Of a stretch of DNA of 64,000 bases, positions 45,920 to 54,020 are shown in pieces (position 1 is the stretch's first letter; each line of letters starts with the position of its first letter). This stretch comes from Rheinheimera sp. GTDB lineage: Bacteria; Pseudomonadota; Gammaproteobacteria; Enterobacterales; Alteromonadaceae. The stretch covers positions 124,001 to 188,000 of the forward strand of contig DPJG01000018.1 of NCBI GenBank assembly GCA_003543135.1, read 5' to 3'. The notes below the pieces were generated by a model that worked only from the letters and a program-made list of their open reading frames with translations, was not told the DNA's origin and made no database searches. The translations under genes and the position numbers were made by a program.

Positions 45920-46570
45920 ATGAAACAAAGAATTTTATTAACAGGTTTTGCCCCTTTTGGTGGTGAGAGCATCAATCCGTCCTGGCAGGCGGTGCAACAA
46001 TTACAGGGTTGGCAAGCTGATGACGAAACAGAAGTACAAGCCATTGAGCTACCTTGTGTTTTTGGTCTGAGCCTTGAAAAACTGTATGAAGCAATAAATC
46101 AGTTTAATCCTGTGCTGGTGATTGCTGTGGGTCAGGCCGGTGGCCGTCCAGCCATCAGCCTGGAAAAAGTGGCGATTAATTATCAGGATGCGCGTATTGC
46201 CGACAATGCCGGTAATCAGCCGCTGGGCGAGCCGGTAATAGCCGGAGCACCAACCGCCTATTTTTCCAGTCTGCCACTCAAAGCCATAGTGCAAAACCTG
46301 CGACAACAAGGTATTCCGGCCGAAATTTCCTACAGTGCCGGCACCTTTGTCTGTAACCATGTGTTTTATGGTCTGATGCAGGCCCTGGCCGCAACACCAA
46401 AAGTCAGGGCAGGTTTTATTCATATCCCTTATTTACCGGCGCAGGCGGCCAGACTTAGCGGCGCAGCCAGTATGACAACAGAACTGGTCGTAGCGGCGTT
46501 AAAACAGACGGTGCAGCTGAGCCTGCTGCAACAGCCGGATATTTTATTGGCAGAAGGCACCCTGGATTAG
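45920..46570 (+). CDS. pcp: pyrrolidone-carboxylate peptidase
   Basis: 216-residue cysteine peptidase (C15) that removes N-terminal pyroglutamate from peptides. N-terminal RILLTGFAPFGGESINPSW; catalytic Glu in GQAGGRPAISLEKVAIN; catalytic Cys in SYSAGTFVCNHVFYGL (near 144); His in GFIHIPYLP. Start ATG 45920 with AAAGGAG 6 bp upstream. As the last gene of pxpA-DUF969-DUF979-pcp it supplies the pyroglutamate handled by the others. Confidence 0.96.
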   Translation: MKQRILLTGFAPFGGESINPSWQAVQQLQGWQADDETEVQAIELPCVFGLSLEKLYEAINQFNPVLVIAVGQAGGRPAISLEKVAINYQDARIADNAGNQPLGEPVIAGAPTAYFSSLPLKAIVQNLRQQGIPAEISYSAGTFVCNHVFYGLMQALAATPKVRAGFIHIPYLPAQAARLSGAASMTTELVVAALKQTVQLSLLQQPDILLAEGTLD

Positions 46571-46592
46571 CAGCTTGGGAAAAACCAGCGCC

Positions 46593-47309
46593 TTAATAAC
46601 CGACCGGCCGGTGGCGTAATAATTCCTGCACTGTGACAAAACGAAAACCGCGCGCTTTGAGGCCGCGGATAATCTCCGGTACGGCAGTCATGGTATTGCT
46701 GCGGCTGTCATACATCACATGCAGCAAAATAATAGAGCCGGCTTTGGCCTGCTGCACAGTAAAAGCACTGAGTTTGGCCGGATCTTTAGTGAGCTGCGGA
46801 TAATTCTCCGGAGCTAAATCCCAGGTTACCGTCAGGCGCTTTTGCTCCGACAAATACCAGGGTAATAACACCAGCTTTTTGCCATAAGGCGGACGGAAAA
46901 AATAAGGTTCAGGCGCACCACCCTGTTTCAATAAAGCATCGGTTTGCTCTATTTCCCGGGCGATAAAACCCGGTGTTTTAAATACCAGACGCTGATGGCT
47001 GTAACTGTGATTGCCCACCTGATGGCCGGCGTTCAGAATTTTTGGTAACAATTCCGGATGCTGCTCCAGCTCTTTGCCGGTCAGAAAAAATGTAGCAGGC
47101 ACGTTCTCCGTGGCCAGAATTTGCAAAATTTGTTCGGTTTTGCCGGGCACAGGACCATCATCAAAGGTCAGGGCTATCAAAGGCGCTTCAGTGTCTACTC
47201 TGTGTACTAAAGCACCAAATAACTGAAAGTCGGCCATGCTGGACAACCGCCAGGCAGCTGCACCACTAAATAACATCACAACCAGAAAAAATATCGCTCG
47301 TATCTGCAT
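46593..47309 (-). CDS. polysaccharide deacetylase (NodB/CE4 family), secreted or membrane-anchored
   Basis: 238 residues. An N-terminal hydrophobic helix (IFFLVVMLFSGAAAWRLSS) is a signal anchor or signal peptide. The NodB domain shows motif 1 ALTFDDGPVPG (near 46), motif 2 GNHSYSHQ (near 105) and motif 3 FRPPYGK. These residues make a functional metal site and catalytic Asp likely. The substrate, peptidoglycan or another N-acetylglycan, is unknown. Start ATG 47309; the frame upstream is not supported. It converges with pcp, 22 bp away. Confidence 0.9.
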   Translation of the reverse strand: MQIRAIFFLVVMLFSGAAAWRLSSMADFQLFGALVHRVDTEAPLIALTFDDGPVPGKTEQILQILATENVPATFFLTGKELEQHPELLPKILNAGHQVGNHSYSHQRLVFKTPGFIAREIEQTDALLKQGGAPEPYFFRPPYGKKLVLLPWYLSEQKRLTVTWDLAPENYPQLTKDPAKLSAFTVQQAKAGSIILLHVMYDSRSNTMTAVPEIIRGLKARGFRFVTVQELLRHRPVGY

Positions 47310-47660
47310 GGTCAGGGCTCTCTGCACAGTCCGACACTCACCCGGCCAGCTGAGCTTAATGACGCTTGCTGGCATTCTTTTAGTTATTCAGAATCAACAA
47401 TTTGCCTTTTGTTGTTGCCTCTGAAGCTGCAGCAGGTGTTAAGCAAATTTAGTGCCTTATTGCATAAAAACTGGCCTGATCTGTGCCAACGCCTATCAGC
47501 GCTCAGCTGGCGTTCGAGCTTTGCGGTTATGCCTTGACGTAAATACATGATCTACGGTTACAGTTGTTAAAACTACTGACAGTTAAAGGAGAAATAAGGC
47601 CCCGCAGCGCTCAGCTAATAGCGCCGCGGGCCTGAACTTTTTGGGTGACAGGCTAAAGGA
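47310..47660. other. 351-bp spacer between deacetylase and hypO; hairpin only
   Basis: No gene is supported. Near 47598-47632 is an imperfect GC-rich hairpin (GGCCCCGCAGCGCT against GCGCCGCGGGCC), 29 bp after the hypO stop and followed on the minus strand by TTATTT, probably the hypO terminator. The rest presumably holds the deacetylase promoter. Confidence 0.55.
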
Positions 47661-49085
47661 TTAATTAAAACGTTTTAAACTGAAAGGTGCCGCCAACTGC
47701 GCAGAACCCGGCTCTTTTGCCATCAGTTTTAACAACAACCGGGTGGAGCTTGCCGCCATGGTTAAGCCCAGATGCTGATGTCCCAAATGAAACCATAAAC
47801 CCGGAATATCACAACCACTGATCACCGGCAGAGAATCCGGCAAAGTCGGCCTCATCCCAGACCAACAGTTGGCAGGCCGTGCTTTCATTCCATCGGAAGA
47901 AGTATCAGCACCAGTAGCTGTAGCCACCGCTTTGCCGCTTCTGGTATTTTTTATGTGTTGTTCACTAAATAAAGCCGGCCATAACGCCTCACCATGAAGC
48001 CTGAGCCGCTCAGCACGCTGCCAGTTGTCAGCAAGTTCTGTACCGGCAAACTCAACTGTGCCTGCCAGGCGCAACCCTTCCAGCATCGGAGTCATAATCA
48101 TTTTGCGTTCAAAAGAAGCAATCGGCAACTGTGGCTGCACCGTTGGGGATGTCATCAGATGGTAACCCCGCTCCGCTTCAATCGGCAGTTTATAGCCCAG
48201 CTGAGCCAACAGGCTTTTACTGTGCACACCGGCGCACACCACCAGTTGCTCAGTGGCAATGATCTGTGGCGCGGCCTCTGATTGTTGCAAAGCTGCAGCT
48301 ATTTGATTGGGCTCAAGATGCACTGCCAGACCAGAGCGGCTGCTGATTTTTGCCACCTTCTGCTGCAAAAATTGACCGCCCATACTGATAAACCATTGAA
48401 ACAACGCTTGATTCAAAAGATTTGGTGAAATGGTTTGACCAACGTCCTTAAACCAGATGGCATAACGGATGCTACCAGCAAGGCCCGGGAAACGGTTTTG
48501 CAACTGAGCACTGGTGAGAACTTCAACGGCAACCCCCTGCCCGGCATAACTTTGCGCCACCAGCTCTACCTGCGCCAGCTCGGTTTGCTCAAACACAAGC
48601 AAACTGCCTTCAGTTTTGATCAGATGAGCACATCCGGCTTCAGCAAGCAGTTGCTGCCAGGCCGGTATGGCACTTTGCAGCAGCTGTTTGAGCGCCTGCA
48701 TATTGGCACTGCGCTTTTTTGCTCTCATCTGATTGATAAAACGTACAAAAAACGGCAACGCCTTTAAAAAATAACGCGGCCGTATCGCCAGTGGCCCCAA
48801 AGGATCCAGCAAAAAACCGGGTAACTTTGGCAATAGAGCCGGATCAGCCAGCGGAAAAACTTGTTCTGTTGCCAAATGACCGGCGTTGCCAAAAGAGCAG
48901 CCCTGACCCACACCATTACCGTCCAGTAATAACACCTGATGCCCTTGTTGCTGCAAACAACAAGCGGTGACCAGACCAATGACACCGGCACCTATCACCA
49001 CCATCTGTCGTTGACTACTGATAGCACGCGCGGCCGCCGGCTTATTTGTTTCAAATGGCTCGGTACTCAGATTTACCGCCTGCAT
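47661..49085 (-). CDS. hypO: D-hydroxyproline dehydrogenase (DadA-like FAD oxidoreductase)
   Basis: Predicted to oxidise cis-4-hydroxy-D-proline to 1-pyrroline-4-hydroxy-2-carboxylate, feeding the respiratory chain. 474 residues of the DAO family. The FAD Rossmann motif VVIGAGVIGLVTACCLQQQG is at about 29-48, then CSFGNAGHLATEQVFPLADP, and the C-terminal GMRPTLPDSLPVI and FHLGHQHLGLTMA. Related to D-amino-acid dehydrogenase DadA; the hydroxyproline assignment rests on its neighbours. Start ATG 49085 with GAGGAT 5 bp upstream. A perfect palindrome just upstream probably controls it. Confidence 0.87.
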   Translation of the reverse strand: MQAVNLSTEPFETNKPAAARAISSQRQMVVIGAGVIGLVTACCLQQQGHQVLLLDGNGVGQGCSFGNAGHLATEQVFPLADPALLPKLPGFLLDPLGPLAIRPRYFLKALPFFVRFINQMRAKKRSANMQALKQLLQSAIPAWQQLLAEAGCAHLIKTEGSLLVFEQTELAQVELVAQSYAGQGVAVEVLTSAQLQNRFPGLAGSIRYAIWFKDVGQTISPNLLNQALFQWFISMGGQFLQQKVAKISSRSGLAVHLEPNQIAAALQQSEAAPQIIATEQLVVCAGVHSKSLLAQLGYKLPIEAERGYHLMTSPTVQPQLPIASFERKMIMTPMLEGLRLAGTVEFAGTELADNWQRAERLRLHGEALWPALFSEQHIKNTRSGKAVATATGADTSSDGMKARPANCWSGMRPTLPDSLPVISGCDIPGLWFHLGHQHLGLTMAASSTRLLLKLMAKEPGSAQLAAPFSLKRFN

Positions 49086-49103
49086 AAAAAATCCTCTTTG
49101 CAT

Positions 49104-49115
49104 ATTGTATACAAT
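49104..49115. promoter_or_regulatory. candidate GntR/FCD-regulator operator in hypO-hypD promoter region
   Basis: ATTGTATACAAT is a perfect 12-bp palindrome of the TTGTATACAA type bound by many FCD-subfamily GntR regulators. It lies just before the hypO ribosome site, and a FCD-type regulator gene is in the same cluster at 52811. Confidence 0.65.
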
Positions 49116-49186
49116 CTTCATTTCGCTTAGCATGCCATTCTGTTGCCAAGAGCACAATGCCCATTCGAATCCTCAGGAGTAAAAAA

Positions 49187-50098
49187 ATGCAAGTTAACTG
49201 GAAAGGTGTATATCCGGCTGTCAGTACCCAATTTAATAAAGATGAGTCACTGAACTTAAGCGCTGGCCAACAAATGCTGGACTGCCTGATCAACGAGGGT
49301 GTCAACGGCATCATCGTTTGTGGCACTGTCGGTGAAAACTGCTCTATGTCTGCCGCTGAAAAACGCCAGGTGCTCGCCGCTGCAAAAGAAGTAGTGAACG
49401 GCCGGGTACCTTTGATTTCGGGTGTGGCCGAAACCACCACAGCGCTGGCAGCCCAATATGCCAAGGACGCTGAAGCCATTGGTATCGACGGTTTAATGGT
49501 ATTGCCAGGCATGGTGTACCGTTCAGCACCACACGAAGCTATTCACCATTTATTGCAGGTCGCGAAAAACACCGCTTTACCTGTGATGGTGTACAACAAC
49601 CCAATTTCTTACAGTGTGGATATTTCACTCGACAGTATGGAAATTCTCGCAGAGCAGCCAAACATAGTTGCGGTGAAAGAATCGACCGAAGATACCCGCC
49701 GTATCAGTGAGTTATACAACAGATTTGGCAACCGTTTTACCGTATTCAGTGGTGTGGATGATATTGCGCTGGAAAGCCTGATGTTAGGCGCCACCGGTTG
49801 GATCTCTGGCCTGACCAATGTGTTCCCGCAAGAGTCAGTGGCTATTTATAAACTGGCTGCGCAGGGCCGTTACGCCGAAGCACTGGAGATCTGGCGCTGG
49901 TTCCTGCCATTACTGCGGTTAGACACAATCCCAACCCTGGTGCAATGTATTAAATTAGCCGAACAGCTGGCCGGCCGTGGTTCTGAAACTGTGCGGGCGC
50001 CACGTTTAGCACTGAGCGGAGCTGAGCGTCAGCGTGTGATCAGCCTGTTTGAACAAGCCATGGCCAACCGCCCCGACCTTCGTAAATTTACGCTGTAA
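49187..50098 (+). CDS. hypD: 1-pyrroline-4-hydroxy-2-carboxylate deaminase (DapA family)
   Basis: 303-residue DHDPS/NAL-superfamily aldolase-fold enzyme, predicted to convert the pyrroline intermediate to 2-oxoglutarate semialdehyde plus ammonia. The Schiff-base Lys is in NIVAVKESTEDTRR (near 161), the catalytic Tyr in MVYNNPISY (near 133), and GTVGENCSMS replaces the dapA-type GTTGE. DapA itself is excluded by the context, between hydroxyproline genes. AGGAGT is 7 bp upstream of ATG 49187. First gene of the rightward hypD-hypRE-hypH unit. Confidence 0.88.
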   Translation: MQVNWKGVYPAVSTQFNKDESLNLSAGQQMLDCLINEGVNGIIVCGTVGENCSMSAAEKRQVLAAAKEVVNGRVPLISGVAETTTALAAQYAKDAEAIGIDGLMVLPGMVYRSAPHEAIHHLLQVAKNTALPVMVYNNPISYSVDISLDSMEILAEQPNIVAVKESTEDTRRISELYNRFGNRFTVFSGVDDIALESLMLGATGWISGLTNVFPQESVAIYKLAAQGRYAEALEIWRWFLPLLRLDTIPTLVQCIKLAEQLAGRGSETVRAPRLALSGAERQRVISLFEQAMANRPDLRKFTL

Positions 50099-50115
50099 TA
50101 AAAAAGGAGCAGTGC

Positions 50116-51117
50116 ATGAAACAAGGAACTTTTTTTTGCATCGACGCCCACACCTGCGGTAACCCGGTGCGGCTGGTCACTTCAGGCCATCCTGAGCTCA
50201 AAGGCCAAACTATGGGTGAAAAACGACTGGATTTTATCGAAAGATATGACTGGATCCGAAAGGCGTTAATGTTTGAACCCCGGGGTCACGACATGATGTC
50301 AGGTTCATTCTTGTATCCGCCCTGCTCCGCCAATGCCGATTTTTCTATTTTGTTTATTGAAACTTCCGGCTGCCTGCCGATGTGTGGCCACGGCACTATA
50401 GGCACAGTCACAGCAGCGCTCGAAGCAGGTCTGGTCAAAGCCAAAACACCGGGTGAGCTCATCATTGACGTGCCGGCCGGTCAGCTCAAAGTGAGTTACC
50501 AGCAGCAGGGGAACAAAGTCACAGCGGTAAAAATTACCAATATTCCGTCGTTTTTATACGCTGAAAAGGTGTCTTTTGAAGTGCCGGAACTGGGTGAAAT
50601 GACGATGGACGTGGCTTACGGCGGCAACTTCTACGGCATTATTGAACCCCAGGGCAAATTTAAAGGGATTGAACATCACAGTGCCGCCGAGCTGTTGCGC
50701 TGGAGTCCGGTGGTGCGCGAGGCCGCAAGAAAGGTCATTGATTGTGTGCATCCGCTGGACAATAAAGTACGGGGTTTATCCCATTTACTCTGGACAGGTA
50801 CACCCAAACACCCGGACTCCAGCGCCGCCAATGCGGTGTTTTATGGCGATAAAGCCATAGACAGATCCCCTTGTGGTACCGGCACCTCAGCCCGGATGGC
50901 GCAGCTGTTTGCAAAAGGTTTATTAAAACCCGGTGACACCTTTGTCCACGAAAGTTTTATTGGCAGTCAGTTTGTTGGCACCATTGAAGCTGTGACTGAA
51001 GTTGCGGGCAAAACAGCGATTATTCCGGGCATTCAGGGCTGGGCACAGGTATTTGGTGCCAATCAAATCACTATTGATGACAACGACCCCTACGCTTATG
51101 GTTTTCAGGTAATTTAA
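50116..51117 (+). CDS. hypRE: 4-hydroxyproline 2-epimerase (proline racemase family)
   Basis: 333 residues. Interconverts trans-4-hydroxy-L-proline and cis-4-hydroxy-D-proline. Both catalytic cysteines are present: MCGHGTIG (near 91) and DRSPCGTGTSARMAQL (near 256), which marks epimerases/racemases and excludes the Ser/Thr-containing trans-3-hydroxyproline dehydratases. FCIDAHTCGNPVRLV opens the protein. It lies 17 bp after hypD with AAGGAG before the ATG, and 2 bp before the dehydrogenase gene. Confidence 0.93.
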   Translation: MKQGTFFCIDAHTCGNPVRLVTSGHPELKGQTMGEKRLDFIERYDWIRKALMFEPRGHDMMSGSFLYPPCSANADFSILFIETSGCLPMCGHGTIGTVTAALEAGLVKAKTPGELIIDVPAGQLKVSYQQQGNKVTAVKITNIPSFLYAEKVSFEVPELGEMTMDVAYGGNFYGIIEPQGKFKGIEHHSAAELLRWSPVVREAARKVIDCVHPLDNKVRGLSHLLWTGTPKHPDSSAANAVFYGDKAIDRSPCGTGTSARMAQLFAKGLLKPGDTFVHESFIGSQFVGTIEAVTEVAGKTAIIPGIQGWAQVFGANQITIDDNDPYAYGFQVI

Positions 51118-51119
51118 CA

Positions 51120-52688
51120 ATGAATCCGACTCTTTTTACCACAGACAGCCGCAGAAAAAGCACAGCAAGTGCGCCTGTTGCACCAGCACTGCCACTCAAC
51201 ATCAACGGCCGCCATTATATCGGCGGCCAATGGCAAGCGGACAAACCCAATCAATTCAGCGCCATCAATGCCGTCACTTTTGAGCCTTTGCCCTGGTTGT
51301 TTGCCGAATGTCAGGCAACAGAGCTTGATAACGCCTGCGAAGCGGCGCATCAGGCGTTTTTAATCTACCGCGAAAAAACTGCACAGGAGCGTGCAGCTTT
51401 GCTCAGGCAAATGGCGCAGGAGCTGCGCGCAGCGGCCAGCGACATTATTGCCATTGCCAGACAAGAAACTGCGCTGACAGAGCTGCGTTTACAAGGCGAG
51501 CTGACCCGCACCTGTAATCAGCTGTTGATGTTTGCAGAGGCGCTGGAAACACAACCTGAAGGTTTGGTGGTACTGGATAAAGCCTTGCCGGAGCGCCAAC
51601 CGCCAAGACCTCAACTTGAGCTTACACAACTGCCGCTTGGGCCTGTGGCCGTTTTTGCTGCCAGTAATTTCCCGCTAGCCTTTAGTGTGGCCGGTGGTGA
51701 TACAGCTTCAGCGCTGGCAGCGGGTTGCACCGTGGTGGTCAAAGCCCATAGTGCACATCCGGCCACCAGCGACAGAGTGATGCAGGCTTTAGTGCATGCC
51801 ATTGAACTTTGTGAAATGCCAAAGGCGTTGCTGAGCCTGGTGCAAGCGAAAAATTACGATATCAGCCATCAGCTGGTGAAACATCCGCGTATTAAAGCCA
51901 TGGCATTTACCGGCTCTTTCCGCGTAGGCATGGCACTGAAAGACTCGATCCATCAAAGAGCAGAGCCTATTCCCTGTTACGCCGAACTTGGCAGCTTAAA
52001 CCCGCAGCTGGTATTGCCGGAACTGGCGCTTTGCAACGCCACTGAGCTGGCGCAGCAATTAGTGGCTTCCACCACAGGCTCAGGTGGCCAGCTTTGTACC
52101 AAGCCTGGTTTGTGGTTATTGCCGCATACTGCGGCCGCTGAGCTGCTAATCGACACAGCCATCAGCGCCATGCAACAAGTTCAGCCACAAACTTTATTGC
52201 ATCCTGGTATTTATAAAACCTACCGGGCGCAAACCGCTGAACGAGCTTTGCAAGTCAAAACCCTGGCGTCAGGTGCTCGCGCCGACAAACAAGCCGGCGC
52301 TTTGCTCTTTAGCTGCAGCCTGAACGAGCTTCTGGCCACACCTGAGCTCTGGCATGAGATTTTCGGCCCCTGCGCTTTAGTGGTGCGTTATCACAGCCTG
52401 ACGGAACTGGCTGCATTTATTGAAAAATTGCCAGGCCAACTGGCAGCAACAGTGCATGGTTACCAGGCCGGTTTGCCGGTGCATCAGGCGCTGTTGACTC
52501 AGCTGGAATATCAGGTGGGTCGCATTATTCTGTCGCAAATGCCAACAGGGGTGGAAGTGTGCGCCAGTATGCAACATGGCGGGCCCTTTCCGTCGTCCAG
52601 CGATGTGCGCAGCACCTCAGTAGGCCTGGCTGCTATGCAGCGTTTTTTAAGGCCTTTATGCCGGCAGAACTTTCCAGCTTCACACTAA
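51120..52688 (+). CDS. hypH: 2,5-dioxovalerate (2-oxoglutarate semialdehyde) dehydrogenase
   Basis: 522-residue aldehyde dehydrogenase for the last step, 2-oxoglutarate semialdehyde to 2-oxoglutarate. NAD(P)-site segment FPLAFSVAGGDTASALAAGC and VVKAHSAHP, general-base region in CYAELGSLNPQLVLP, and catalytic Cys in GSGGQLCTKPGLWLL (near 320). The SLNP and LCTKPG motifs are typical of the semialdehyde dehydrogenase subgroup used in hydroxyproline and pentose pathways. An N-terminal extension of about 20 residues precedes the ALDH fold. Followed by a terminator. Confidence 0.92.
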   Translation: MNPTLFTTDSRRKSTASAPVAPALPLNINGRHYIGGQWQADKPNQFSAINAVTFEPLPWLFAECQATELDNACEAAHQAFLIYREKTAQERAALLRQMAQELRAAASDIIAIARQETALTELRLQGELTRTCNQLLMFAEALETQPEGLVVLDKALPERQPPRPQLELTQLPLGPVAVFAASNFPLAFSVAGGDTASALAAGCTVVVKAHSAHPATSDRVMQALVHAIELCEMPKALLSLVQAKNYDISHQLVKHPRIKAMAFTGSFRVGMALKDSIHQRAEPIPCYAELGSLNPQLVLPELALCNATELAQQLVASTTGSGGQLCTKPGLWLLPHTAAAELLIDTAISAMQQVQPQTLLHPGIYKTYRAQTAERALQVKTLASGARADKQAGALLFSCSLNELLATPELWHEIFGPCALVVRYHSLTELAAFIEKLPGQLAATVHGYQAGLPVHQALLTQLEYQVGRIILSQMPTGVEVCASMQHGGPFPSSSDVRSTSVGLAAMQRFLRPLCRQNFPASH

Positions 52689-52736
52689 GCACAGTGCCCG
52701 GTGAAAAAACCACCAGTCGCTGACGTTTTTTTTAAC

Positions 52737-52768
52737 AAAAGGCCGGCACTTGCTGGCCTTTTTTTTGG
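52737..52768 (+). terminator. terminator after hypH
   Basis: GGCCGGC (52741-52747) and GCTGGCC (52752-52758) form a 7-bp stem with one G-T pair, preceded by AAAA and followed by eight T. It separates the catabolic genes from the regulator gene. Confidence 0.85.
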
Positions 52769-52779
52769 TTGTCAGTAAA

Positions 52780-52803
52780 CTGGTTCAATTATTTATCAAC
52801 CAG
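52780..52803. promoter_or_regulatory. inverted repeat upstream of the GntR regulator gene
   Basis: CTGGTT (52780-52785) and AACCAG (52798-52803) are inverted with a 12-bp AT-rich spacer, 7 bp before the ATG. It might serve autoregulation but does not resemble the 49104 palindrome. Confidence 0.35.
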
Positions 52804-52810
52804 GTTTGTT

Positions 52811-53467
52811 ATGGCCCTCGAATTTAAAACCAGAACGCAAGTTGTTGTTGAAGCTATCCGCGCACAGATTTTATCCGGTCAAATCAAAGCCGGAGAGCCA
52901 CTGCGCCAGGCGGCTCTGGCCGAACAACTGAATGTCAGCCGTATTCCAATCCGCGAAGCTTTGTTGCAGCTTGAAGCCGAAGGTCTGGTAAAGTTCGAGC
53001 CGCATAAAGGTGCAACTGCCACCCAAATCAGCCCTGAGCTGATTGACGAATTATTTGAGCTCAGAGCCTTGCTGGAATGTGATTTATTAGCGCGCTCTAT
53101 TCCTTTATTAACTGAAGAACATCTGGCACAGGCCAGGCAAACCCTATTAAGGCTGGATGATGCACTGCAAAGCCCGGACGCTGCTGATCGCTGGGCTGAG
53201 CTCAACACCGAATTTCATAATTGCCTTTATGTGGCCAACAGACCACAAAGCCATGATATGGTCAGCAATCTGAATAAAAACGCCGACCGTTATATCCGGA
53301 TGCACTTGCAACTGGCCGGTGGTATTGAAAAAGCCAGCAGCGAACACCGCAAATTGCTGGATTTATGTGCGGCCGGCCAAGTGGAAGCTGCCTGCAATGA
53401 ACTGCGCGACCACATTCTGCACGCCAAAGACGAAATTAAATCTTTTTTGCAACGCCAGGATAGTTAA
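52811..53467 (+). CDS. GntR family regulator (FadR/FCD subfamily), likely hydroxyproline-cluster regulator
   Basis: 218 residues. N-terminal winged helix with LRQAALAEQLNVSRIPIREALLQLEAEGLV (read in parts, about 38-67), and a C-terminal FCD ligand domain (about 90-210) with the metal-binding pattern ELRALLECDLL, EFHNCLY and HRKLLDLC (Asp/His residues). Start ATG 52811; upstream codons of the frame lie in the terminator region. Its place after hypH and the GntR-type palindrome at 49104 suggest it controls hypO/hypD; the effector is presumably a hydroxyproline isomer (inference). Confidence 0.92.
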   Translation: MALEFKTRTQVVVEAIRAQILSGQIKAGEPLRQAALAEQLNVSRIPIREALLQLEAEGLVKFEPHKGATATQISPELIDELFELRALLECDLLARSIPLLTEEHLAQARQTLLRLDDALQSPDAADRWAELNTEFHNCLYVANRPQSHDMVSNLNKNADRYIRMHLQLAGGIEKASSEHRKLLDLCAAGQVEAACNELRDHILHAKDEIKSFLQRQDS

Positions 53468-53490
53468 CGTTTTTTACTTTAACGCTTTAT

Positions 53491-53519
53491 AAAAAAACCG
53501 GCTTACTGCCGGTTTTTTT
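53491..53519 (+). terminator. terminator after the GntR regulator gene
   Basis: AAAAAACCGGC and GCCGGTTTTTT form a stem around TTACT, 24 bp after the stop. The flanks allow bidirectional use. Confidence 0.92.
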
Positions 53520-54020
53520 ATTTTGCTTCTGCTTATTTTGTCTTTCTATTTCGACTTTTTATTTCGCTTCTTTTTATCACTTTTTTATTTCGCTTTTTTG
53601 CGCTTACCACTGCATGATTTGCTGACCATCCACCAGGTATCATCAATTTTGGTTATCGCCAGATAATCCCCCTTGCCACTGCAGGTCATCCAGCGCCGGT
53701 GTCTGTGCTATCTAAAATCTGAGACTGACGGTGGCTTTTATCTTCATCCGGTGATTATCTTGTACTGCTTGTGTGCTCAAAACCAGAGGTTTTGAATGTT
53801 TTAGGCGATGGTGTGCACCTGATTCTAGCGCTGCCAGAAACAGAAACCGGGCTTACATCAACACATTCAGCAGTTTCATTTTCTGCAGTGAAATTTATCA
53901 TACAGCGGTCACACACTCATCTCCTCAACATGCCCATAAGGTGCTCTGCGACACACACACTCTGGCAACACAAAGATCAATCTTCGATTCGTTTTAAACC
54001 TCTTCATGCTCCGGAGTCAT
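53520..54020. other. non-coding or degenerate accessory DNA; T/C-rich tract and gene scraps
   Basis: No intact gene is supported in 500 bp. 53520-53600 is a T/C-rich low-complexity tract with several imperfect copies of TTTATTTCGCTT. On the minus strand 53585-53689 a 34-codon frame reads MTCSGKGDYLAITKIDD, then TWWMVSKSCSGKRKKAK, with a protein-like composition but no ribosome site and an upstream stop; it looks like the end of a broken gene. A second minus-strand frame of 48 codons (53755-53901) is similar in doubt. No continuation of the Rhs core was found in any minus frame just beyond 54021. Confidence 0.5.
53585..53689 (-). pseudogene. possible 3' fragment of a lost gene (34 codons)
   Basis: Reads MTCSGKGDYLAITKIDD followed by TWWMVSKSCSGKRKKAK. 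Two Cys, three Trp or Tyr pairs and a Lys-rich end look like real protein, and Lys codons continue past the stop, interrupted by two more stops. There is no ribosome site. Family not recognised; it may be chance. Confidence 0.25.

Noticed and set aside
53520-53600. CRISPR or tandem-repeat array in the T/C-rich tract
   Set aside because: The copies of TTTATTTCGCTT are short, imperfect and irregularly spaced, with no unique spacers.
53755-53901. Minus-strand 48-codon frame starting MINFTAENETAECVD
   Set aside because: No ribosome site close to the ATG and no recognised family; kept only as part of the decayed region.
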